Notes: a model not told the origin generated them from the sequence alone. A DNA stretch of 24,736 bases from JAAAOZ01 sp964496595 (GCA_964496595.1 CAZCAI010000066.1:1-24736), one strand, 5' to 3'. Positions 6,337 to 14,553 are shown, counted from the stretch's first letter. A program made the numbers and translations.

Positions 6337-6696
6337 ATGGAAAAGTCACGCCCCCAAATTGTCACACTTGTCGCGCTCTTGCAGTTTATCCCCGCATTTT
6401 TGCTGCCGCCGAATATTCTCTTAGCTAATCCCCCGCTACTTCTTGCCCCGTTGGCCTTGTTTGTATTTATCGCCTGGGCGATGTTGACACTCAAGCGGTG
6501 GGCTTTAATGTTGTGTATCTTCGTCCAAGGAATGAATGCTATTGTCCGCTTTCTGATCTTATTCCCGCAGGCAACCACCGAGGGTGGTAATCCTAATTGG
6601 CTTTTTATTATTACAAGCTTGCTGGCCATTGCTCTGTCAAGCGCCATTTTATATGTCATAGACCGCCCTAACGTTGAGGTAGCCTTTAAGGCCTGA
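6337..6696 (+). CDS. Small hypothetical membrane protein
   Basis: A 119-residue protein with no family I recognise. Hydrophobic stretches suggest about four membrane segments: roughly 8-24, 29-49, 54-75 and 88-107. Basic residues lie at KSR (3-5) and KRW (53-55). The soluble C-terminus reads DRPNVEVAFKA. The start is well supported by the very strong purine run AAGGAGGAGGAG (6323-6334) just before the ATG. It lies between the repeat-rich region and the Liv operon, 244 nt before the first Liv gene, and is on the same strand. Whether it belongs to that transport operon is unknown. Its DNA is less GC-rich than the Liv genes. Confidence 0.65.
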   Translation: MEKSRPQIVTLVALLQFIPAFLLPPNILLANPPLLLAPLALFVFIAWAMLTLKRWALMLCIFVQGMNAIVRFLILFPQATTEGGNPNWLFIITSLLAIALSSAILYVIDRPNVEVAFKA

Positions 6697-6840
6697 GGGT
6701 CTTTGGATTTTCGCCGGATAACACTGGGTTGGTCGTATGATTGCAGCCGGCGAATTCCCGCAGAGCCAGTTTGACAAGGCCAATCCAAGAAGATCAATCT
6801 CACAAAACACGAGCGATTTTCAGAATTCCGCGCTCGTCCC

Positions 6841-6929
6841 AAGGAGGTGGTGCTATCGAACGAATCCGTGTTTGTCGAATGAGATGCAGAAACACCCCAG
6901 ACCATATCAGTTAAAGTTCCAATCAGTTA
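6841..6929 (+). promoter_or_regulatory. Leader of the tandem-LivK gene with an orphan Shine-Dalgarno
   Basis: AAGGAGGTGG (6841-6850) is a perfect ribosome-binding match but no ATG follows at a usable distance. ATCAGTTA occurs twice (6906-6913 and 6922-6929) with a 16-nt period, the second copy touching the true ribosome-binding site AGGAGG. These could be operator or regulatory sites for the operon, or chance. No convincing promoter was found between 6697 and 6940. Confidence 0.3.
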
Positions 6930-6940
6930 GGAGGAGAAAG

Positions 6941-9265
6941 ATGAAAGCGATGCGAATTCTCAGTTTGGCTGTGATTTTGTCCCTGATCTTGGGGATCATC
7001 GCAGGCTGTGACGGCGCTCAGCCGACCGAGGCCCCGCCCGATGCGCCAGCAGAAGAGGGAGGCGAAGAGGCGCCAGCAGCGGAAGAGACGGATGAACCCA
7101 TCAAGATCGCAATGTTAGCCGCGATGAGTGGGGATGTGAAGACCTTCGGCGAAGGCACGAAGCGCGGCGTCGAGATGGCTATCGAAGAATGGAACGCTAA
7201 GGGTGGCGTGCTAGGCCGCGAGGTTGAATTCATCATCGGCGACACCAAATGCGATGCGCAGGAGGCGGCCAACGTCGCCAACAAGGTCATCAACCAGGAC
7301 AACGTCAACTACATCGTCGGCGCCGTCTGCTCCAGCGCCTCGATCCCCATATCCGAGATCGCCAACTCTGCCGGCGTTGTGCAGATCAGCCCCCCTTCGA
7401 CCAATCCCCAGGTAACGATCAACGAGGATGGCTCCAACAAAGAGTACATCTTCCGCGCCTGTTTCTTAGACCCCTTCCAAGGCGAGGTGGATGCAGTCTT
7501 CGCGATGGAGGAGTTGGGCGCGCAGACATCAGCCGTGCTCTACGACGTGGGCAACGATTACGTCAAGGGCCTGGCCGAGTACTACAAGGCGTCCTTCGAG
7601 GAGTTTGGCGGCGAGGTGCCGGTCTTTGAGGCCTACACCAAGGAAGATACCGACTTCTCAGCGCTGTTGACCAAGGTCGCGGAAGCGGACGCCGATGTGC
7701 TGTTCCTGCCCGACTATTACAATAAGGTCAACGTCATCGCCAAACAGGCTAAGGAAAAGGGTATTGAAGCGATCATGCTCGGCGCTGACGGTTGGGACTC
7801 CCCCGACCTGGATTTGGAAGCCGTGGATGGCGCTTATTTCAGCAACCACTACTCGCCCTACGATCCTCGCCCCATCGTGCAGGATTTCGTCAGTTCGTTC
7901 CAGGAAGAGTATGGCATGGACCCGGACTTTACGGCTGTGCTGGCCTACGATGCGACCAACGTCCTGCTGCAAGCGATTGAGGACGCGGGCGCGGATGATC
8001 CCGCCAAGGTGAAGGACGCTCTGGCGGCCATCGAGTTCGAGGGCATCGCCGGCGACATCAAGTTTGATGCAAATGGCGATCCCATTAAGAAGGCCGCACT
8101 CAGCCATGTAACGGATGGCGAAATTGAATTTGTGAAGTTCGTAGCGCCCCCCGGCGAGTCGGCCGAGACCCCTTCGGAGGAAGAAGAGGTCGGTGTGCCC
8201 GTTCCGACGCCCCCCGACTTTGCGGTTAGAGTTGCTAAGCTCTTCCCCATGAGCGGCGATGTGAAGACCTTTGGCGAATCCAGCTCCAACGGCGTCGATC
8301 TGGCCTTCGACGAAGCCCGCGCCGCCGGTTGGGAGATCGAGACCACGTTGGGCGATACTAAGTGTGATGCCCAAGAGGCCGCCAACGTCGCCAACAAGGT
8401 CATCAACCAGGACAATATGAAATATATCGTCGGCGCCGTCTGCTCCAGCGCCTCGATCCCCATATCTGAGATCGCCAACCCGGCCGGTGTACTCCAGATC
8501 AGCCCCACGTCGACCAATCCGCAGGTGACGATTAACGAGGATGGCTCCAACAAGGAGTTCATCTTCCGCGCCTGCTTCTTAGACCCCTTCCAGGGTGAGG
8601 TGAATGCCTCCTTCGCCATCAATGACCTGGGCGCCCAGACAGCCGCCGTACTCTACGACGTGGGCAACGACTACGTGCGAGGTCTGGCCGAGTACTACCA
8701 AGAATCCTTCGAGGAGATGGGCGGCGAAGTGTTGGTCTTTGAGGCTTACACCAAAGAGGATACCGATTTCTCGGCGCTGCTGACCAAGATCGCGGACGCC
8801 GATGTTGACGTCCTCTTCTTGCCGGACTACTACAACAAAGTCAACGTCATCGCCAAGCAGGCCAAAGAGAAGGGCATCGACGCGGTATTGCAAGGCGCCG
8901 ATGGCTGGGACTCCCCGCTGTTGGATTTGGAAGCCGTCGATGGCGGCTATCACAGCAATCACTACTCGCCCGCCGATCCCCGTCCCATCGTCCAGAACTT
9001 CGTCGCCAACTACGAGGCCACGTACGGCGCGCCCCCCGATGCGCTGGCGGCCCTCTCCTACGATGCGGCCCGCGTGCTGCTGCAAGCTATCTCTGAGGCT
9101 GACTCAGATGATCCCGCCGTCGTAAAGGACGCTTTGATGAATATCAAGTACGAAGGCGTCGCCGGCAGCATCGTCTTCAATGAATATGGCGACCCGCAGA
9201 AGACCGCGGCCATCAACCACATCACCGGTAACGCTATCGAATTCGTCAAGTTCGTCGCCCCCTAG
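6941..9265 (+). CDS. Lipoprotein with two tandem LivK-type substrate-binding domains
   Basis: A 774-residue extracytoplasmic binding protein for a branched-chain amino acid (HAAT) ABC importer. Residues 1-23 are a lipoprotein signal ending IIAGC, with Cys23 the likely lipidated residue. An Ala/Glu/Pro-rich linker spans about 24-52. Two type-I periplasmic-binding domains (Peripla_BP_6/LivK) follow at about 53-408 and 426-774. They are strikingly alike: blocks such as CDAQEAANVANKVINQDN and VCSSASIPISEIAN occur in both. By hand count they are about 80% identical over some 310 residues, with one 4-codon indel near the start. A normal LivK has a single domain of 350-390 residues. The start at 6941 is chosen because AGGAGGAGAAAG precedes it and a signal peptide follows; the frame is open further upstream but without signal or RBS. 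A 17-bp hairpin terminator separates it from livH. Confidence 0.93.
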   Translation: MKAMRILSLAVILSLILGIIAGCDGAQPTEAPPDAPAEEGGEEAPAAEETDEPIKIAMLAAMSGDVKTFGEGTKRGVEMAIEEWNAKGGVLGREVEFIIGDTKCDAQEAANVANKVINQDNVNYIVGAVCSSASIPISEIANSAGVVQISPPSTNPQVTINEDGSNKEYIFRACFLDPFQGEVDAVFAMEELGAQTSAVLYDVGNDYVKGLAEYYKASFEEFGGEVPVFEAYTKEDTDFSALLTKVAEADADVLFLPDYYNKVNVIAKQAKEKGIEAIMLGADGWDSPDLDLEAVDGAYFSNHYSPYDPRPIVQDFVSSFQEEYGMDPDFTAVLAYDATNVLLQAIEDAGADDPAKVKDALAAIEFEGIAGDIKFDANGDPIKKAALSHVTDGEIEFVKFVAPPGESAETPSEEEEVGVPVPTPPDFAVRVAKLFPMSGDVKTFGESSSNGVDLAFDEARAAGWEIETTLGDTKCDAQEAANVANKVINQDNMKYIVGAVCSSASIPISEIANPAGVLQISPTSTNPQVTINEDGSNKEFIFRACFLDPFQGEVNASFAINDLGAQTAAVLYDVGNDYVRGLAEYYQESFEEMGGEVLVFEAYTKEDTDFSALLTKIADADVDVLFLPDYYNKVNVIAKQAKEKGIDAVLQGADGWDSPLLDLEAVDGGYHSNHYSPADPRPIVQNFVANYEATYGAPPDALAALSYDAARVLLQAISEADSDDPAVVKDALMNIKYEGVAGSIVFNEYGDPQKTAAINHITGNAIEFVKFVAP
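7124..9262 (+). repeat. In-frame tandem gene duplication (two LivK units)
   Basis: Unit 1 (from 7124) and unit 2 (from 8249) align with an offset of 1125 nt at the start and 1113 nt after a 12-nt indel. Long stretches are nearly identical at DNA level, for example around 7271 and 8384 and around 7330 and 8442. Retention of third-position identity shows a recent duplication or continuing gene conversion. Confidence 0.9.
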
Positions 9266-9275
9266 TTCGCCCTTG

Positions 9276-9320
9276 AAATGAGCGAGGAGGGACAGCGATG
9301 TTCCCTCCTCGCTCATTTTC
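9276..9320 (+). terminator. Terminator between the tandem-LivK gene and livH
   Basis: A perfect 17-bp stem (9276-9292 with 9302-9318), core GAGCGAGGAGGGA, with a 9-nt loop and TTTT at its end. It lies 11 nt past the stop codon. It should make the binding protein more abundant than the membrane components, a common arrangement in import operons. Confidence 0.8.
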
Positions 9321-9449
9321 CAGACCAACTTCGATCCTTACCTAAAAGAGCTTCCACAAATCGCGCGGCGCCATATCAGCAAAAACGTAGAAACCAGGTA
9401 GGATGAACGTCCCGCAGCGTAGCGAAGGCTCTAAGGAGAAAGATTAAGT

Positions 9450-10451
9450 ATGAAAGACAACGACGTCGTAAAATGGATACTCAAAGCCCTGAGTTGGGGC
9501 ATCCTGGCCGGCATAGCCGGCGTCATCATCTGGGTCGTCGGGGGCTTGATCATCGAGAACCCGACCACCTTCGCCCAACAATCCCTCAATGGGCTACAAC
9601 TCGGTTTTGTCTACGCGATGATCGCCGTGGGCTACACGCTCGTCTACGGGGTTGTGAAGCTCATTAACTTCGCCTATGGTGATGTGTTTATGGTCGGAGC
9701 GTTTGTCTCCTACTTTGGCATCACGCACTACGGATTTCCTTTTATCCCGGCGCTTGTGTTGGCTACAGCCTCATGCATCTTCCTGGCCGTGATCATCGAC
9801 CGCGTGGCCTACAAGCCGTTGCGCGATGCGCCCCGCATCGCGGCTCTTATCACCGCGTTGGGAATGTCCATCTTTTTGGAATATTTCACCGCGCTTAAAT
9901 TCGTTTTTAGTCCTGATTATATCGCTTTTAACCGCCCCTTTGAACTGGTAACGTGGAACGTAGGCGGCGTGACCTTCACCAACATCCAGTTGGTCATCGC
10001 CGGCGTCTCCATCACCTACTTCATAGGCGTGCAATACATCGTCGGTCGCACCAAGGTCGGCAAAGCAATGCGCGCCAGCGCCTTCAATAAAAACACCGCT
10101 CGACTGATGGGCATCAACGTCAACGCCGTCATCGGCGCCACCTTCGCGCTGACCGGCGCGCTGGCCGGCACCGCCGCGATGTTATACGCCACCGCCTATC
10201 CCCAAATCTTCACCTTTATGGGTCTCCAACCGGGCCTCAAGGCCTTCGTGGCCGCCGTCATCGGCGGCATTGGGAGCATCCCCGGCGCCTTCGTCGGCTC
10301 GCTGATTATGGGCTTCGTCGAGGCGATGACCGTGGGCTACGTTCCCTTGGGATCGACCTTGAAAGATGGCGTCGCGTTCTTCTTGCTGATCGCTATGCTG
10401 CTCATCCGACCGACCGGCATCTTCGGCGATCCGTTCGAGGAGGTGAAATAA
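9450..10451 (+). CDS. livH: Branched-chain amino acid ABC transporter permease LivH
   Basis: A 333-residue inner-membrane permease of the LivH family, with about eight hydrophobic segments. The family-typical GLQLGFVYAMIAVGYTLVYGVVKLINFAYGD motif lies near residues 48-78. The C-terminal part has GLKAFVAAVIGGIGSIPGA and RPTGIFG. An extra hydrophobic segment at 12-35 precedes the usual LivH start. AAGGAG (9433-9438) precedes the ATG. The gene ends 1 nt before livM, whose ribosome-binding site (GAGGAGG) lies in the end of livH. With LivM it should form the heterodimeric channel of the importer. Confidence 0.93.
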   Translation: MKDNDVVKWILKALSWGILAGIAGVIIWVVGGLIIENPTTFAQQSLNGLQLGFVYAMIAVGYTLVYGVVKLINFAYGDVFMVGAFVSYFGITHYGFPFIPALVLATASCIFLAVIIDRVAYKPLRDAPRIAALITALGMSIFLEYFTALKFVFSPDYIAFNRPFELVTWNVGGVTFTNIQLVIAGVSITYFIGVQYIVGRTKVGKAMRASAFNKNTARLMGINVNAVIGATFALTGALAGTAAMLYATAYPQIFTFMGLQPGLKAFVAAVIGGIGSIPGAFVGSLIMGFVEAMTVGYVPLGSTLKDGVAFFLLIAMLLIRPTGIFGDPFEEVK

Positions 10452-10452
10452 C

Positions 10453-11775
10453 ATGAAACTCCGCTCATTACCTACATGGCTCCAAACCACATTGTTTTTC
10501 GTGACCGTGGGCGTCGTGGTGCAATTAGTGTTCACCCAAGGATGGCTCAACGAGTATTGGCAGAGGGTCTTTATAGCCGGGACAATTTTAGCCATATCGG
10601 CCCTGGGCCTGAACATGAAGTACGGCTACGCGGGCCTGTTCGCCATCGGGCAAGCCGCGTTCTACGGCATCGGCGCCTACACCTCCGCCCTGGTCACAAA
10701 AGATTGGGTGACCCAATGGAGCGGCAGCCAAGTCGGCGCGTTGGCCGGCGCATTGGGCATCGAGGTAGGCTTCATCCTCTCCGTAGCAGCCATCAACTAC
10801 TTAGATATCGGCCACCGTCGCAAGCGACTGCGTAACAAGCTGGAGGAAATGATCTCGCCGTTCGAGGCCTCGGTACTCCTTACAACAGCGACCATTCTTG
10901 TCGTAGGCGCCATCCTCGTCGTTGTCGGCGGCGGAAGCGGCTGGCTAATGCGCCAGGGCGTCCTGGCCATCGCGCCCTCGGTGTTGAACATCTTCCCGCC
11001 GGCGATCTCACAGCAGGTGGTCTTCGCCCTCGCGCTCGTGATCGGCGCCATCTTGGCCGCGATCGTCGGCTTCCTCGTCGGCCTCCCGCTCCTCAACCTG
11101 ACCTACGACTATCTCTGTATCGCCACGCTGGGCTTTGGCGTGATGACCTACGTCTTCTTCAACAACGCCGATAAGCTGATCCCCACGATGAAGGGCGCGC
11201 GCGGCATGGTCGCGATTCCCGAGTTGACCACCTGGCCTTGGGTGCTCGCGTGCGTGGCGATTGCGCTCATCGTGATGCGGAATCTTATCTATTCGAGCAC
11301 CGGACGCGCCATTTTAGCCGTCCGCGATGAACCAACCGCCGCAGAGACGATGGGCATCAACACCTACCGCTACAAACTACTGGCCTACACCATCGGCTGC
11401 GCCTATGCCGGATTGGCCGGCGGATTGTACGCCCATTTATACGCCTTCCTCCACCCTTCGAACTTCACCTGGCTGAAGTCCATCGATCCGTTTGTGATGG
11501 TCGTCTTCGGCGGCGTTGGGAGTATGACAGGCACAACGATGGGCGCCTACGTCTTCGTGTTCTTGCTGGAGGGGCTGCGCGTCCTGCCCGCCGAGTTGGT
11601 CGACTGGCGGTACGTGATCTACCCCTTGATTCTCCTGTTCGTCATGCTGTTCCGTCCTCAGGGGATCATGGGCGCCAACGAGTTAGGATTCCTGAAACGT
11701 CCCGAACCAGACAAGCCATCCGCAGAGGATCAGGAAGATGCCAATTCAGAGGAGTTAGACGATGTCACAAAATAA
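10453..11775 (+). CDS. livM: Branched-chain amino acid ABC transporter permease LivM with internal insertion
   Basis: A 440-residue permease of the LivM family. Core motifs are present: ALGLNMKYGYAGLFAIGQAAFYGIGAY (about 50-76), YDYLCIATLGFG (218-229), AVRDEPTAAETMGINTYRYKL, AYAGLAGGLYAH and FGGVGSMTGTTMGA, ending with FRPQGIMG. GAY and the LPLLNL motif are about 130 residues apart, against roughly 40-50 in usual LivM. The extra 85-90 residues (about 83-175) hold a basic stretch HRRKRLRNKLEEM (121-133) followed by hydrophobic segments. The C-terminus is acidic. It starts 1 nt after livH and overlaps livG by 14 nt. Confidence 0.92.
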   Translation: MKLRSLPTWLQTTLFFVTVGVVVQLVFTQGWLNEYWQRVFIAGTILAISALGLNMKYGYAGLFAIGQAAFYGIGAYTSALVTKDWVTQWSGSQVGALAGALGIEVGFILSVAAINYLDIGHRRKRLRNKLEEMISPFEASVLLTTATILVVGAILVVVGGGSGWLMRQGVLAIAPSVLNIFPPAISQQVVFALALVIGAILAAIVGFLVGLPLLNLTYDYLCIATLGFGVMTYVFFNNADKLIPTMKGARGMVAIPELTTWPWVLACVAIALIVMRNLIYSSTGRAILAVRDEPTAAETMGINTYRYKLLAYTIGCAYAGLAGGLYAHLYAFLHPSNFTWLKSIDPFVMVVFGGVGSMTGTTMGAYVFVFLLEGLRVLPAELVDWRYVIYPLILLFVMLFRPQGIMGANELGFLKRPEPDKPSAEDQEDANSEELDDVTK

Positions 11776-12574
11776 CAACCCGACCATCTTAAAAATCGAC
11801 AGGCTGACGAAATTCTTCGGCGGCCTCCGCGCCGTCCACAATTTCAACGTAGAAATCAAGGAAGGCGAGCTTGTTGGACTCATCGGCCCGAACGGCGCCG
11901 GCAAGACGACCATCTTCAACATGATCACCGGCGCCTATCCCGTCAGCTCCGGCAGCATCATCTTCAAAGACCATAACATCACCGACAGGCCGGCATACGA
12001 GATCACCCATCTGGGGATTGGACGCACCTTCCAGAACATCCGCATCTTCTCCAACTTGACCGTGTTAGATAATGTCCGCGTCGCCTACCATCCCCACGCC
12101 AGCTATAACATCTTCGACGGGGTGCTGCGCTCACCGCGTTTTGACCAGGGCGAAAAAGAGATGACAGATCGGGCGCGTGAATTTCTGAGCGTCTTCGGGA
12201 TGGAAAAATATGAGAATACGATAGCCGCCAATCTGCCCTACGGTGCGCAACGACGGATGGAGATCGCGCGCGCGCTGGCCACGGAGCCGGATCTACTCCT
12301 ACTGGACGAGCCGGCCGCCGGGATGAACCCCGGCGAGATCATCAAACTGATGGAGCTAATTCACTTTATCCGCGACCGCTTCAATCTGACGGTGCTCCTC
12401 ATCGAGCATCAGATGCGCGTGGTGATGGGCATCTGCGAATGGATGACCGTCATCGACTTTGGTGAAATCATCGCGCGGGGCACGCCAGACGAGATCCGCA
12501 AAGATCCAAAGGTAATCGCGGCTTATCTGGGCACTCGCGCAACGAAGGAGGTTGACGATGTTATTGCAGGTTAA
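11762..12574 (+). CDS. livG: Branched-chain amino acid ABC transporter ATPase LivG
   Basis: A 270-residue ATP-binding subunit of the LivG type. Walker A is GPNGAGKTT (about 43-51) and the Q-loop region is IGRTFQNIRIF. The signature NLPYGAQRRMEIARAL departs slightly from the usual LSYGQQRRLEIARAL. Walker B is LLLLDEPAAGMNP and the H-loop is IEHQM. The C-terminal extension, FGEIIARGTPDEIRKDPKVIAAYLG, is typical of LivG/F. It overlaps livM by 14 nt and livF by 17 nt, so the genes are translationally coupled. Confidence 0.94.
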   Translation: MSQNNNPTILKIDRLTKFFGGLRAVHNFNVEIKEGELVGLIGPNGAGKTTIFNMITGAYPVSSGSIIFKDHNITDRPAYEITHLGIGRTFQNIRIFSNLTVLDNVRVAYHPHASYNIFDGVLRSPRFDQGEKEMTDRAREFLSVFGMEKYENTIAANLPYGAQRRMEIARALATEPDLLLLDEPAAGMNPGEIIKLMELIHFIRDRFNLTVLLIEHQMRVVMGICEWMTVIDFGEIIARGTPDEIRKDPKVIAAYLGTRATKEVDDVIAG

Positions 12575-13265
12575 GGATCTAAACGTCTACTACGGCGCAA
12601 TTCACGCGCTGCAAGGCATCGCCTTTCAGGTGGGAGAAGGCGAGATCGTCACCTTGATCGGCGCCAATGGCGCGGGCAAATCCACCACCTTAAACTCGAT
12701 CTCCGGCATCGTGCGCGCGCGCGGGGGAAGCATCCAATTCAAAGGCGAAGAGATCACCAAGACGCCGGCCTACGACATCGTCAAGATGGGCGTGGTCCAG
12801 GTGCCGGAGGGTCGTCAGATCTTCGCGCCCCTGACGGTAAAAGAGAACCTGGATATGGGCGCATTCACCCGCTCCGATCCGCAGGGCATCAAAAAGAGCC
12901 TGGAGCGCGTGTTTAAGAAATTTCCCCGCCTCAAGGAACGGTTAAATCAGCTTGGCGGGACGCTCTCCGGCGGTGAGCAACAGATGTTGGCGATGGGGCG
13001 CGCCCTGATGTCCGAACCAGATCTGCTGCTGTTAGATGAGCCATCGATGGGCCTGGCCCCCTTGCTGGTGGATGAGATCTTCGCCATCATCGAAGAGATC
13101 AACTCCCAGGGCACCAGCATCCTGCTGGTGGAACAGAACGCGCAAATGGCGCTCTCCATCGCCGACCGCGCCTACGTGCTGGAGACCGGGCGCCTGGTAT
13201 TGGAGGGATCGGCGCGAGAATTGGCTGCCAATCCCCGCGTGCGAGAGGCGTACCTTGGCAGCTGA
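12558..13265 (+). CDS. livF: Branched-chain amino acid ABC transporter ATPase LivF
   Basis: A 235-residue second ATP-binding subunit. Walker A is GANGAGKST, the signature LSGGEQQMLAMGRALM, Walker B LLLLDEPSMGLAP and the H-loop region LLVEQNA. It ends in VREAYLGS, as LivF does. The ATG at 12558 is chosen because AAGGAGG (12545-12551) lies at ideal spacing; an upstream TTG at 12552 would directly touch that site. It is followed by a hairpin terminator and, in another frame, by the single-domain LivK gene. Confidence 0.94.
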   Translation: MLLQVKDLNVYYGAIHALQGIAFQVGEGEIVTLIGANGAGKSTTLNSISGIVRARGGSIQFKGEEITKTPAYDIVKMGVVQVPEGRQIFAPLTVKENLDMGAFTRSDPQGIKKSLERVFKKFPRLKERLNQLGGTLSGGEQQMLAMGRALMSEPDLLLLDEPSMGLAPLLVDEIFAIIEEINSQGTSILLVEQNAQMALSIADRAYVLETGRLVLEGSARELAANPRVREAYLGS

Positions 13266-13283
13266 GCCATTCGAGATCTTCAA

Positions 13284-13320
13284 AAAGAAAGGCGGGAGGC
13301 GATACCTCTCGCCTTTCTTT
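13284..13320 (+). terminator. Terminator-like hairpin between livF and the second LivK gene
   Basis: Arms AAAGAAAGGCGGGAGG (13284-13299) and CCTCTCGCCTTTCTTT (13305-13320) pair over 16 positions with a single G-T, loop CGATA. The 3' arm is T-rich and ends exactly at the ATG 13321. The only good Shine-Dalgarno match (GGGAGG, 13294-13299) lies inside the 5' arm. Confidence 0.65.
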
Positions 13321-14466
13321 ATGGGATGGCGCAGGCTGCTGCTGACGGCGCTCCTCCTGATCCCTGCCTGCCTGGGCGCGGCGGAGCCAGAGACGCCCAC
13401 AACCGTGAAACTCGCCGTCGTCGGGCCGTTTAGCGGGGAGTTTCAACCGCTCGGGCAATCTACGCGCAACGGCGTGGTATTAGCCGTGGAAGAGTGGAAT
13501 CAGCGCGAGGGTGTCTTAGGCCACCCCATCGAGGTGACGCTCCTAGACAGTCAATGCGACGCCATTACCGCGTACAACGTCACCGAGGCGGCCATCTTAG
13601 ACGCGGGCGTGCAATTCATCATCGGCGGAGTGTGCGCTAGCGCCTCAGAAACCATAGCCCGCCTCGCCGCCCGCGAGGGCGTCCTCCAGATCAGCCCCGC
13701 CTCTGTCGCGAGGGGTCTGACAGTGGATACGAACGGCGAGGTGCGACCGCTGATCTTTCGCGTGCCCTTCACCGACAACTGGCAAGGCCAAGCAGCGGCC
13801 ACGTTCGCCCTTGCCACGTTACGGGCGGAGACCGCCGCTGTGCTCTACGTCCAGGGCAGCGCCTACGGCGGCGCGCTGGCGGAGGCGTTCGAAACCCACT
13901 TCACGGCGGAGAACATTGGCGAGATTGTAATCTGGGAGAGCTACGATCGCGATCAGGAGAACTACTTTGATCTGCTAGACGATGTGCGCATCGCCAACCC
14001 GGATGTACTCTACCTGCCCGGCTACTACAATACGATGAACAAGATCGCCGTTCAAGCGAGGAACTACGGCATCAACGCGGTATTGATCGGTAGTGACGGG
14101 TGGCATTCGCCGGAGTTGGCGATGGATCGCTTGGGTGGCGCCTACTTCACCACGCACTACATCCCCACCGAGCCTAACGCCGCCATCCAGCAGTGGATCG
14201 CGCGCTACGAGACCAGCTACATCGTCGCGCCGGACGCGCTGGCGACGCTGGGCTACGACGCCGCCAATCTGCTCCTCACCGCGATGGAAGAAGCGGGCGC
14301 CGTCACCGAGCCAACCTTGGTTGCGGCAGCGATGACATCGCAAGCCTTCGAGGGTATCACAGGCCGCATCACCTTCGATGAGCAGCACAACCCCATCAAG
14401 GCCGTGCCCATCGTCCAGATACGCGATGGCGAGGTCTCCTATGTCCAGCGCGTCACACCGGAGTAG
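13321..14466 (+). CDS. livK: Single-domain LivK-type substrate-binding protein
   Basis: A 381-residue branched-chain amino acid binding protein, third LivK domain of the operon. The N-terminus MGWRRLLLTALLLIPACLGAA is a signal peptide with a possible lipobox IPAC; the mature part begins near TVKLAVVGPFSG. It matches the tandem protein in layout (CDAITAYNV, VCASASETIA, LQISPAS, YLPGYYNTMNKIA, GSDGWHSPEL) but is clearly diverged. The start is uncertain. ATG 13321 fits the signal peptide but has no free ribosome-binding site. TTG 13255 overlaps the livF stop, has GAGAGG 7 nt upstream, and would add 22 residues containing KKKGGRR before the hydrophobic core. It may have a different ligand range from the tandem protein. 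Confidence 0.9.
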   Translation: MGWRRLLLTALLLIPACLGAAEPETPTTVKLAVVGPFSGEFQPLGQSTRNGVVLAVEEWNQREGVLGHPIEVTLLDSQCDAITAYNVTEAAILDAGVQFIIGGVCASASETIARLAAREGVLQISPASVARGLTVDTNGEVRPLIFRVPFTDNWQGQAAATFALATLRAETAAVLYVQGSAYGGALAEAFETHFTAENIGEIVIWESYDRDQENYFDLLDDVRIANPDVLYLPGYYNTMNKIAVQARNYGINAVLIGSDGWHSPELAMDRLGGAYFTTHYIPTEPNAAIQQWIARYETSYIVAPDALATLGYDAANLLLTAMEEAGAVTEPTLVAAAMTSQAFEGITGRITFDEQHNPIKAVPIVQIRDGEVSYVQRVTPE

Positions 14467-14489
14467 CCTTGCTCCCCACATGCCAGTAC

Positions 14490-14518
14490 TTGTCGCTCTC
14501 TAACCCGTATGCTACAAT
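14490..14518 (+). promoter_or_regulatory. Promoter of the toxin-antitoxin pair
   Basis: -35 TTGTCG (14490-14495), 17-nt spacer ending in TGC, -10 TACAAT (14513-14518): an extended -10 promoter. The start near 14525 lies about 29 nt before the antitoxin ATG. Confidence 0.7.
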
Positions 14519-14553
14519 GAACTCAAGACAGAGAAATATTGGAGGTAAGAAAT

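Noticed and set aside
6213..6905. Open frame of 230 codons on the minus strand opposite the small membrane protein
   Set aside because: It has no ribosome-binding site, reads Ser/Lys/Arg-rich without domains, and spans clear plus-strand signals (the AAGGAGGAGGAG site and the lipoprotein leader).
6737..6940. N-terminal extension of the tandem-LivK protein
   Set aside because: The frame is open but the extension would bury the lipoprotein signal peptide 68 residues inside, and the strong ribosome-binding site lies at 6930-6940.
7658..8622. Long minus-strand frames across the tandem-LivK gene
   Set aside because: They are antisense shadows of a highly conserved coding region, without starts or domains.
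13036..13254. Longer N-terminus of the tail LivK reading into livF
   Set aside because: It is out of frame with livF and translates the conserved LivF coding region as low-complexity sequence.
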